Source: Nitrospirota bacterium (lineage in GTDB: Bacteria > Nitrospirota > JACRHJ01). Taken from it: a stretch of 14,733 nt of DNA. The position numbers and the translations under genes are program-made. Below are positions 1 to 5,163 of this stretch, piece after piece (the stretch's first letter is position 1; each line of letters starts with the position of its first letter). The notes under the pieces were generated by a model, which saw nothing but the letters and a program-made list of their open reading frames with translations, was not told the origin of the DNA and did not search any database. The stretch covers positions 1-14,733 of the forward strand of contig DAHWTK010000036.1 of assembly GCA_027328825.1 (NCBI GenBank). Reading direction: 5' to 3'.

Positions 1-117
1 GGCGCGCTGGGCGTGAACTCAGTCGAGAGCCTGCGCGGGAGCCGCGAGAGGCTCCGCGGCGTGGGCCTGGACGCTCAGACGCTGGATATACTCGGCGTGA
101 AGCCGGCGGGGAGATAA
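1..117 (+). CDS. Glutamate synthase, FMN-binding domain subunit, C-terminal end (5' truncated)
   Basis: Reading frame 1 is open from the first base and ends at TAA 115-117, giving 38 residues. The sequence begins GALGVNSVESLRGSRERL and ends ILGVKPAGR. This resembles the extreme C-terminus of archaeal-type (split) glutamate synthase FMN/Fe-S proteins, in which a conserved ALG-N-ESLRG-R-LRGVGL stretch closes the TIM-barrel domain. That enzyme transfers the glutamine amide to 2-oxoglutarate. The assignment rests on a short tail, but a GXGXG-domain glutamate synthase subunit follows at 516, which is the usual neighbour. The rest of the gene lies outside the window, so start, length and cofactor residues cannot be checked. 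Confidence 0.7.
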   Translation, partial: GALGVNSVESLRGSRERLRGVGLDAQTLDILGVKPAGR

Positions 118-121
118 ATAA

Positions 122-162
122 TCACCCTCTCCCCCGCCCTCTCCCCTCAAGGGAGAGGGTGA
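122..162. repeat. CCCTCTCCC palindrome just after the glutamate synthase stop
   Basis: The outer arms TCACCCTCTCCC (122-133) and GGGAGAGGGTGA (151-162) are perfect 12-nt inverted repeats. A second CCCTCTCCC copy near 138-146 can pair with the same right arm, so two alternative hairpins compete. No T-run follows, so it is not a classical intrinsic terminator. It looks like a dispersed intergenic palindrome rather than a gene-specific signal. Confidence 0.75.
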
Positions 163-172
163 AAATATATAT

Positions 173-426
173 CCCGTCGCCGTGGGGCCTTGGAATACGT
201 ATCTCCTCCCCGTGGGGACGAAGTATATATTCTCCCTGTGGGGTTTTGGAGCATGTATCCCCTCCCTGAGGGGTCTTGAGTATACATCCCCTCCCTTGAG
301 GGGTATATCCCCTCCCTTGAGGGGTCTTGAGTATATATTTCCTCCCTTGAGGGGTATATCCCCTCCCTGAGAGGTCTTGGAGTATATATCCCCTCCCTTG
401 AGGGGAGGGGATTAAGGGGAGGGTGA
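173..426. repeat. Tandem array of CCCCTCCCTTGAGGGG hairpin units
   Basis: About nine short palindromes of the form CCCCTCCCTTGAGGGG follow one another, starting near 173, 204, 232, 259, 288, 309, 339, 360 and 390. They are separated by AT-rich linkers, either TCTTGAGTATATAT or TATAT. From 259 on, the spacing alternates between about 29-30 and 21 bp, which makes a higher-order period of about 51 bp. The leftmost units are more degenerate. The last unit runs into an AGGGGATTAAGGGGAGGGTG tail. Short open frames through this stretch are low-complexity and not credible genes. Confidence 0.8.
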
Positions 427-431
427 ACCGA

Positions 432-489
432 TGTAGCTGCCCCATTCATGGGGCGGTTTTAAAGGCGCCCGATAAATCGGGAAGCTACA
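432..489 (-). repeat. REPIN-like 58-bp palindromic element, copy 1 (inverted orientation)
   Basis: The element is bounded by TGTAGCTGCC and its near-complement ending AGCTACA. Inside are two hairpins, CCCCATTCATGGGG and CCCGATAAATCGGG, around a central TTTTAAA. Its order of inner hairpins matches the reverse complement of the copies at 1526 and 6597, so it lies in the opposite orientation. An A replaces C in the right arm (GGGAAGCTACA). It sits immediately upstream of the GXGXG gene. Confidence 0.8.
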
Positions 490-515
490 AGAGCGATTAT
501 TTGGAGCGGTTAAAA

Positions 516-1250
516 ATGACCATCAATGCAAAAGGTGTCTACTACAGGGACCTGAACGAGCAGGTGCGCGATGCGGTAAAAAACGGCGCGACCGATGTCG
601 TTCTGGATAACGTCAATGGACAGCGCTACATAGCCGACGGACTTCGCGGCAAGGCCACGATAACCATCAACGGCGTACCAGGCAACGACCTCGCGGCCTT
701 CATGGACGGCCCGACTCTCGTCGTAAACGGCAACGCCCAGGACGGCGTAGCCAACACGATGAACGACGGCAAGATTATAATTAACGGCAACGCCGGCGAC
801 GTCCTGGGTTACGGTATGCGCGGCGGAAAGCTCTATATCAAGGGCGACGTCGGCTACAGGGTCGGCATCCACATGAAGGGCTTCAAGTCCCAGATACCCG
901 TCATAATTGCGGGCGGCACCGCCGGGGACTTCTTCGGAGAATACATGGCGGGCGGGCTTCTCGTCCTCCTGGGCATCGGCAGAAAGAAGGGCGAGCCTAT
1001 CTCCGGGAGCTATCTGGGAACCGGGATGCACGGCGGCGTAATGTATGTCCGGGGCGAGGTTGACCTGCGGGACTGCGGCGCGGAAGTGGGCATTCTCGAC
1101 CCGAACGAAGAAGAGATGTCTGAACTTTCGTCTTACCTGAAGGAATACTGCAAGGACACCGGCCACGACTACGACAGAATAATGAAGGAGAAGTTCATAA
1201 AGATATATCCGAAGTCCTCCCGCCCCTACGGCAGGCTCTACGCATATTAA
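516..1250 (+). CDS. GXGXG-domain protein, glutamate synthase GltB C-terminal-like subunit
   Basis: The protein of 244 residues is made almost wholly of a right-handed beta-helix of glycine-rich turns, with repeated NGNAGD, GYGMRGGKLYIKGDVG and GTGMHGGVMYVRG type motifs. This is the alpha-subunit C-terminal (GXGXG) domain found in glutamate synthase large chains and in formylmethanofuran dehydrogenase subunit C. As a separate protein of this length it fits the split archaeal-type glutamate synthase, where it plays a structural role beside the FMN and amidotransferase subunits. The upstream neighbour at 1-117 supports this. I chose ATG 516 because GGAG lies 9 nt before it and the MTINAKGVYYRDLNEQ start fits the fold. 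The frame stays open back to a GTG at 423, but that 31-codon extension is translated repeat DNA. The C-terminal tail after about residue 195 is helical and ends near YPKSSRPYGRLYAY. Confidence 0.85.
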   Translation: MTINAKGVYYRDLNEQVRDAVKNGATDVVLDNVNGQRYIADGLRGKATITINGVPGNDLAAFMDGPTLVVNGNAQDGVANTMNDGKIIINGNAGDVLGYGMRGGKLYIKGDVGYRVGIHMKGFKSQIPVIIAGGTAGDFFGEYMAGGLLVLLGIGRKKGEPISGSYLGTGMHGGVMYVRGEVDLRDCGAEVGILDPNEEEMSELSSYLKEYCKDTGHDYDRIMKEKFIKIYPKSSRPYGRLYAY

Positions 1251-1264
1251 ACCGTTAGACGCAC

Positions 1265-1286
1265 GGGCGCAGGTTCACTTGCGCCC
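1265..1286 (+). terminator. Weak stem-loop after the GXGXG gene
   Basis: GGGCGCA and TGCGCCC form a perfect 7-bp GC-rich stem with an 8-nt loop, 15 nt after the stop codon. No T-run follows, so intrinsic termination is uncertain. It may only be an mRNA-end-stabilising hairpin. Confidence 0.35.
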
Positions 1287-1321
1287 TGGAAATTGCCGTC
1301 ATTCTCTGGCCCGCCTGTTCC

Positions 1322-1365
1322 CTTCACCCCCTGCCCCTCTCCCGGTGGTAGAGGGGTTAAGGTAG
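1322..1365. repeat. CCCCTCTC-type dispersed palindrome
   Basis: CCCCTCT (1334-1340) pairs with AGAGGGG (1350-1356) inside a CTTCACCCCCTGCCCC...GAGGGGTTAAGGTAG context. It is related in composition to the CCCTCTCCC element at 122-162 and is probably a copy of a dispersed family. No coding capacity is evident. Confidence 0.55.
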
Positions 1366-1391
1366 TCGTTCCCACAGAAGCGGGAACCCAG
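1366..1391. repeat. GTTCCC...GGGAAC short palindromic repeat
   Basis: TCGTTCCCACAGAAGCGGGA followed by ACCCAG forms a hairpin, with GTTCCC at 1368-1373 pairing with GGGAAC at 1382-1387. Elements of this form (CGTTCCCGCGAAAGCGGGAA type) are widespread in intergenic DNA of many bacterial genomes. There is a single copy in this window. Confidence 0.5.
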
Positions 1392-1422
1392 GAATTTTGC
1401 CTGTCATTCTGTTTTTTCATAA

Positions 1423-1462
1423 CGCCCCCTGTGTCCCCCTCTTATCTTAAGAGGGGGATGAA
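1423..1462. repeat. CCCCCTCTTA hairpin repeat, copy A
   Basis: CCCCCTCTTA (1435-1444) and TAAGAGGGGG (1448-1457) form a perfect 10-bp stem with a TCT loop. By hand alignment, 35 of 40 bases match the reverse complement of 6170-6209, which lies inside the DUF512 coding region. This establishes a dispersed family with copies in both orientations. Confidence 0.8.
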
Positions 1463-1487
1463 GGTAAACCGAACTGTCCAACCACCT

Positions 1488-1514
1488 GTCATTCTGAGCA
1501 ACGCGAAGAATCTG
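1488..1514 (+). repeat. CATTCTGAG...GCGAAGAATCTG dispersed repeat, copy A
   Basis: It begins GTCATTCTGAG and ends GCGAAGAATCTG. ATTCT and AGAAT can pair across the element. The same family occurs at 6558-6584 in the same orientation, and variant forms with GAGGAAT occur at 6116-6168 and 5131-5160. This copy is followed 11 bp later by a REPIN-like element. Confidence 0.75.
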
Positions 1515-1525
1515 TTTTCTGCTTT

Positions 1526-1582
1526 TGTAGCTGCCCGATTCATCGGGCGACTTTAAACCGCCCCATAAATGGGGCAGCTACA
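1526..1582 (+). repeat. REPIN-like palindromic element, copy 2
   Basis: TGTAGCTGCCC and GGGCAGCTACA are the outer arms. A T-tract before and an A-tract after extend the pairing to 1523-1585. Inner hairpins are CCCGATTCATCGGG and CCCCATAAATGGGG around a central TTTAAA. The orientation is the same as copy 3 at 6597 and opposite to copy 1. Confidence 0.85.
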
Positions 1583-1585
1583 AAA

Positions 1586-1850
1586 CCGGGAATTGCGGAT
1601 TTGTTTAACTCATATCATGCAATAACCACAAAATAGCAAATCTCATCGGTCGGGAAAATTCGCTGTTAGTATCAGTTCTGGATTTCCTCCTCAACATGCC
1701 GATTATTAAAATAAAAACTTTGTAAGCACGCGTTTTTTCGGCGGTATCGGGAACAGTGCGGAAAATGCCATAAAACAGGCCGTTTCGTGCAGAAAACGGG
1801 GTGCGGGGAAACTTGTCATTTTAATGCGGAAAAAGAAAAATTTCCTTTTC
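1586..1850. other. AT-rich intergenic stretch, no feature recognised
   Basis: This part of the gap between the GXGXG gene and the regulator holds no convincing reading frame, tRNA or terminator. A 6-bp CCGTTT/AAACGG hairpin near 1780-1799 is too weak to call. The base composition is clearly more AT-rich than the surrounding genes. Confidence 0.5.
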
Positions 1851-1889
1851 TTGACACAGAGTTACGTGTAATATGAATATTTATTCATA
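1851..1889 (+). promoter_or_regulatory. TTGACA box with overlapping 18-bp palindromic operator candidate
   Basis: TTGACA (1851-1856) matches the sigma70 -35 consensus. The -10 is ambiguous: TATGAA lies at a 15-bp spacing and GAATAT at 18 bp. Over this region lies TATGAATATTTATTCATA (1872-1889), with perfect 8-nt arms and a 2-nt centre. The palindrome would cover the -10 and the transcription start of the regulator gene at 1953, a position suited to repression. Its sequence also fits the wTGAATwwwwATTCAw form of ArgR/AhrC boxes, although no arginine gene follows. Autoregulation by the downstream regulator is a plausible alternative. Confidence 0.5.
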
Positions 1890-1952
1890 AATAAAAACTC
1901 GTTTTGCAACCATTTGAGAAATAAGGATAAATTTTATGCTATATTTGGAAAT

Positions 1953-2462
1953 ATGGACAAGGACATAAAAGAAGCACGCGACAAGGCCGTCGATGCCCTG
2001 GCTGCGTCAATCGGATTCTGGGGTATAGATCCGCTTGAAGCGCGCATCTGGGGCTTCCTTTTTCTCTCGCAGGCGCCGCTCTGCCTCGCCGGGCTGGCCG
2101 AGGCCCTGAACGCCGATGCCCAAGCGGTGGAAGGCAAGCTTAAGTTATTGAAAAGGCTGGGCGCAGTAAAGGAAACGACTCCGAAGGCCGGGCAGGATAT
2201 GTGCTTTGAGGCGGAGGCGGATTTCTTCCGGATACTGCAAACCGTCCTGAAGGAACGCCGCGAAAAGGAAATGGGAGCGGCCTTGCAGGAGATTTGCGAC
2301 CAGCGGGCGTACGTGGAATATCGGTATGATGAGGAAAAAGACCCGGAACTGAAGTTCCTGGCCGCCCGCCTGGAGAAACTCGAGGGATTCATAAACATTA
2401 TCGACCGCGCCATGTTCGGACTCAAGACCATCGCCGGGATACGCGGCATGTTCAGCAGGTAA
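1953..2462 (+). CDS. GbsR/MarR-family winged-helix transcriptional regulator
   Basis: This is a protein of 169 residues. The segment from about residue 15 to 75 (GFWGIDPLEARIWGFLFLSQ, then a helix-turn-helix with LAGLAEALNADAQAVEGKLK and LLKRLGAV) matches the layout of the GbsR-type MarR superfamily: an aromatic-rich first helix, an 'LSxxPL' turn, a recognition helix and then a wing. The C-terminal half (about 85-165) is predicted helical and charged, as in the dimerising or effector part of this family. Ligand and targets cannot be read from the sequence. ATG 1953 is chosen because it opens the conserved part; a GGA lies only 4 nt upstream, so initiation is weakly supported. A TTG at 1914 in the same frame would add 13 residues. 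The gene stands alone after a long gap, with a palindrome upstream that may be its own operator. Confidence 0.7.
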   Translation: MDKDIKEARDKAVDALAASIGFWGIDPLEARIWGFLFLSQAPLCLAGLAEALNADAQAVEGKLKLLKRLGAVKETTPKAGQDMCFEAEADFFRILQTVLKERREKEMGAALQEICDQRAYVEYRYDEEKDPELKFLAARLEKLEGFINIIDRAMFGLKTIAGIRGMFSR

Positions 2463-2475
2463 AAATGAAATTCCC

Positions 2476-2504
2476 TTGACAGGACAAAGAGATACAAATA
2501 TACT
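2476..2504 (+). promoter_or_regulatory. Sigma70-type promoter for the 2531-6567 gene run
   Basis: TTGACA (2476-2481) and TATACT (2499-2504) are separated by exactly 17 bp, a near-consensus housekeeping promoter. It lies 14 bp after the regulator's stop codon. Transcription would start near 2511, just before the AAGGGAGG ribosome-binding site of the next gene. Its placement makes a GTG at 2513 an unlikely start. Confidence 0.75.
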
Positions 2505-2530
2505 CATGCCTTGTGAAGGGAGGTTTTCGG

Positions 2531-3505
2531 GTGAAGTATGTAAATGAGCTTTCGGATGGCGAGAAGCTGGAATCCGTATTCGCCGCAACTGAAAAACAGC
2601 TAAAGAAAACAAGGGCCGGGAAGCCTTATCTATCCCTTCGGCTTGCGGATAAAACGGGCAGTGTGGAGTCCGTCGCTTGGGATAACGCCGAAGCTCTGGC
2701 GCTTAAGTTCGAGAAGGGCGACATCGTGGCCGTTCGAGCCGAGGTCGGCTCGTATAACGGAAATATCCAGCTCGTCGTGCGCGACATCAAAAAAGTCCAG
2801 GAGCCGGAAGGCTATCTTGAGCGTATACTGCCCACCACTGGCAGGGACGTCGAGGCCATGCTCTCGGAGCTCAAGGCTGCGGTCAAAAATGTCGGGACGG
2901 GCTGGATCAGGGAGCTTTTGCAGAGTTTTCTTAACGATTCCGCATTCATGGAGGCGTTCAGGAAATCACCCGCGGCAAAGGGTATGCACCATGTCTTCGC
3001 GGGCGGACTGCTCCAGCACACCCTGAAGGTGATGCGGCTCGTCAGGCTTATATTCGAGGAATACAATGCGTCCGACCCGCTGGTCGCCACCATGATTGAC
3101 AAAGACCTGCTCATTGCCGGGGCCTTCCTGCACGACATCGGCAAGATAGAGGAGCTGTCCCCTGGCGCGGGGTTCGATTACACCTTCCGGGGCAAGCTCC
3201 TGGGGCACGTGACGCTTGGGCTCATGGCCCTCAAGGATAAGATGGACGGAATAGAAAACATAGACCGTGAAAAGGCGGATCTGCTCATGCACATGGTCAT
3301 ATCTCACCACGGCGAATACGAATACGGCTCGCCCAAGATGCCGATGTCCATGGAGGCGATGATACTGCACTACGCGGACAATCTGGACGCCAAGCTCCAG
3401 GGTCTGGCCGAGTTCGCGGACAAGGACGTGCAGGAAGGAAAGTTTACGGCCTGGCACAGGCTTTACGAGCGGCAGTTCTATAAAGGCGGCGACACGGGTC
3501 AGTAA
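2531..3505 (+). CDS. YhaM-like OB-fold/HD-domain phosphohydrolase (putative 3'-5' exoribonuclease)
   Basis: The protein has 324 residues, close to the roughly 314 of B. subtilis YhaM. The N-terminal part (about 10-90) is an OB-fold nucleic-acid-binding domain with the KTRAGKPYLSLRLADKTGSV pattern followed by GDIVAVRAEVGSYNGNIQLVV. The C-terminal HD domain carries H153/H154, H163 in GGLLQHT, the metal-binding HD pair H201-D202 in LHDIGKIEEL, a later SHHGEYEYG, and a YADNLDA stretch. YhaM homologues degrade RNA and short DNA 3'-5' in a metal-dependent way; that activity is inferred by family. The start is GTG 2531 because AAGGGAGG ends 7 nt before it. The in-frame GTG at 2513 lies almost at the predicted transcription start. 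pgsA follows after 19 bp, suggesting co-transcription from the 2476 promoter. Confidence 0.85.
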   Translation: MKYVNELSDGEKLESVFAATEKQLKKTRAGKPYLSLRLADKTGSVESVAWDNAEALALKFEKGDIVAVRAEVGSYNGNIQLVVRDIKKVQEPEGYLERILPTTGRDVEAMLSELKAAVKNVGTGWIRELLQSFLNDSAFMEAFRKSPAAKGMHHVFAGGLLQHTLKVMRLVRLIFEEYNASDPLVATMIDKDLLIAGAFLHDIGKIEELSPGAGFDYTFRGKLLGHVTLGLMALKDKMDGIENIDREKADLLMHMVISHHGEYEYGSPKMPMSMEAMILHYADNLDAKLQGLAEFADKDVQEGKFTAWHRLYERQFYKGGDTGQ

Positions 3506-3524
3506 AAAAAAGCGGCGGGGCCTG

Positions 3525-4073
3525 ATGAACTTACCGAATACCATTACCTTGTTCAGGATAGCCCTTGTCCCTGTATTCCTCGTTTTTCTTATACAAAGCA
3601 GGTACGGCCTTGCCGTCGGCGTTTTTGTAGTCGCGGGCCTTACAGACGCAATCGACGGCGCTATTGCCCGGCTAATGAACAAAAAGACCACCCTGGGCGC
3701 GCTGCTCGACCCGCTTGCGGACAAGTTTTTAGTCCTTACTGCGTTCACTGCGCTGGCCCTGATGGGCAGGCTCCCGCTATGGCTTGCGGGGATGGTAATC
3801 CTGAGGGATGCGGCAATCATAGCCGGATGTTTTTATTTTTACAGGCTCGGCTTCGGTGGCGCTCTTCGGCCCACGGCGCTGGGCAAATTGACAACCTTCG
3901 TGCTTATAGTGCTTCTTTTGTCTGCCCTTGCCGGGCTATACACGGGGCGGCAGTTCGCACTTACGGAATATCTTTCCGGGCTTGCGGCCGCGCTTCTTGC
4001 CGTGTCGGGATTTCAATACATTATCCGGGGATTCGGTATCATACATGGTAAAAAAAATAATCTGGCAGGCTGA
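3525..4073 (+). CDS. pgsA: CDP-diacylglycerol--glycerol-3-phosphate 3-phosphatidyltransferase
   Basis: This 182-residue integral membrane enzyme makes phosphatidylglycerol phosphate from CDP-diacylglycerol and glycerol 3-phosphate, the committed step to phosphatidylglycerol and cardiolipin. It opens with MNLPNTITLFRI, the standard PgsA N-terminus. It then carries the complete CDP-alcohol phosphotransferase motif: D41, D44-G45, A48-R49, G58, D62 and D66 (in DAIDGAIAR and GALLDPLADK). Hydrophobic segments lie near 8-38, 68-85, 88-107, 120-137 and 145-165. Length is typical. A purine-rich GGCGGGG precedes ATG 3525. Other CDP-alcohol transferases share the motif, but the N-terminus and length favour PgsA. 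The 3' end overlaps the next gene by 29 bp, which implies translational coupling. Confidence 0.88.
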   Translation: MNLPNTITLFRIALVPVFLVFLIQSRYGLAVGVFVVAGLTDAIDGAIARLMNKKTTLGALLDPLADKFLVLTAFTALALMGRLPLWLAGMVILRDAAIIAGCFYFYRLGFGGALRPTALGKLTTFVLIVLLLSALAGLYTGRQFALTEYLSGLAAALLAVSGFQYIIRGFGIIHGKKNNLAG

Positions 4074-5133
4074 CCTCGCGGTATTCATATCCCTGGCAAT
4101 CTTCTTCCTGCTTGCTTGGGCGATAGGCGCTGCCATAACTCCGTTCGTGCTGGCCCTTCTCTTCGCCTACATACTGAACCCGGCGGTCCGTTTCCTTGAA
4201 AGGCGGGGCGTGCCGAGGGGTATCGGCGCGGCTGTTTTCTCCCTGTTTCTGTTTATCGCTCTGGCCGGGATTCTCTTCGGGGCAATCTATATTCTCATGC
4301 TGGAGATACCCCAGCTCGTAAACAATATTCCCACGTATATCGACACATTCAGGAACGAGTATTTCCCGTATATAAGCCGAACCCTGGGGCTTGGCCCGGG
4401 ATACGATTTCAACACGCTCATAGGGAAGCTCAAGCAGGAGGTCTCGAATCTCTCCCCGGAGTCATACGGGTCGGCTCTCGGGCATGTCCTGCATCTTGTC
4501 GCCGGGACGCTTAACCTGTTTCTGCTTGTCCTGACGCTTTTCCTGATACCCATCTTCATGATATACCTGCTCATGTCCTGGAACCAGATGAAGCAGGACG
4601 CGATGGGACTTATGCCTGAGGGCTATCGGGAATATGTCGTCGAAAAATTGAAGGAGGTCGAGACAGTCCTGAGGGATTTTATAAAGGGCCAGCTCCTGGT
4701 CGCACTTATAATGGGACTCCTGTACTGCGCGGGCTTCTATTTCGCGGGTGTGGATATGCCGATACTGGTGGGTATGGGCGCCGGGATACTCAACCTCGTG
4801 CCGTATCTCGGCACCACGCTGGGCGGCCTGACCGCCGTTGTCCTTGTGCTCCTGAAGTATCACGACGCGTTTCACCCGCTGGTGGTTATCGGGATAATAT
4901 CCGTTGTCCAGGCGCTGGAAGGCTACCTCATTACCCCGAAGGTAATCGGGCACAAGCTGGGGCTTCATCCACTGATAATTATCCTCTCGCTTCTGGTGCT
5001 TGGAAAATTATTAGGTTTCGTGGGCATACTCCTGGCCGTGCCGATAGCGGCGGTCGTAAAGGTTTTCCTGACCGGGTTTATCAAGAGCTACATGAAGTCG
5101 GAGTTCTACACGGAAAAGCAGGAGAAAACCTGA
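4045..5133 (+). CDS. AI-2E family transporter (UPF0118/PerM-like membrane protein)
   Basis: The protein has 362 residues and many hydrophobic helices in the family pattern: two near the N-terminus (about 10-45), one after the RRGVPRGIGAAVFSLFLFIA stretch (60-85), a long soluble segment (about 90-150), then helices around 155-180, 205-240, 245-275, 280-300 and 310-345. The signatures FAYILNPAVRFLERRGVPRG, DFIKGQLLVALIMGLLYCAG and NLVPYLGTTLGG are characteristic of the AI-2E transporter (TqsA/PerM/YdiK) family. Substrate is unknown; members have been linked to autoinducer export, Na+/H+ exchange and other roles, so the family name should not be read as function. ATG 4045 begins inside pgsA (29-bp overlap) and has no strong ribosome-binding site, so coupling is likely. 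A frame extension back to 3928 only shadows pgsA. The TGA stop coincides with the TGAG of a dispersed repeat at 5131-5160. Confidence 0.85.
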   Translation: MVKKIIWQADLAVFISLAIFFLLAWAIGAAITPFVLALLFAYILNPAVRFLERRGVPRGIGAAVFSLFLFIALAGILFGAIYILMLEIPQLVNNIPTYIDTFRNEYFPYISRTLGLGPGYDFNTLIGKLKQEVSNLSPESYGSALGHVLHLVAGTLNLFLLVLTLFLIPIFMIYLLMSWNQMKQDAMGLMPEGYREYVVEKLKEVETVLRDFIKGQLLVALIMGLLYCAGFYFAGVDMPILVGMGAGILNLVPYLGTTLGGLTAVVLVLLKYHDAFHPLVVIGIISVVQALEGYLITPKVIGHKLGLHPLIIILSLLVLGKLLGFVGILLAVPIAAVVKVFLTGFIKSYMKSEFYTEKQEKT

Positions 5134-5160
5134 GCGGTGCAGGCTCAGCGAGGAATACGC
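5131..5160 (+). repeat. Partial CATTCYGAG...GCGAGGAAT-type repeat between two genes
   Basis: TGAGC (5131-5135) pairs with GCTCA (5143-5147), followed by GCGAGGAAT. The part 5137-5160 matches 6145-6168 at 21 of 24 bases by hand alignment. The element provides the stop codon of the AI-2E gene and the GAGGA that sits 9 nt before ATG 5164, so it appears to serve both neighbours. Confidence 0.55.
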
Positions 5161-5163
5161 ATT

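Noticed and set aside
173..426. Possible CRISPR array
   Set aside because: The units are short palindromes with AT-rich linkers that are themselves repeated. Spacing alternates between 21 and 30 bp, there are no unique spacers and no cas genes nearby.
122..449. Opposite-strand reading frames of about 100 codons rich in PQGRGY-type repeats
   Set aside because: They are translations of the tandem hairpin array; low complexity, no ribosome-binding site, no family resemblance.
423..515. N-terminal extension of the GXGXG protein from GTG 423
   Set aside because: The 31 codons are translated REPIN-like DNA, while ATG 516 has a well-spaced GGAG and matches the start of the fold.
1293..1556. 87-codon open frame on the + strand
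   Set aside because: It lies wholly within dispersed repeats and has no convincing start signal or domain.
1780..1799. CCGTTT/AAACGG hairpin as a terminator or small RNA
   Set aside because: Only a 6-bp stem, no T-run and no promoter clearly linked to it.
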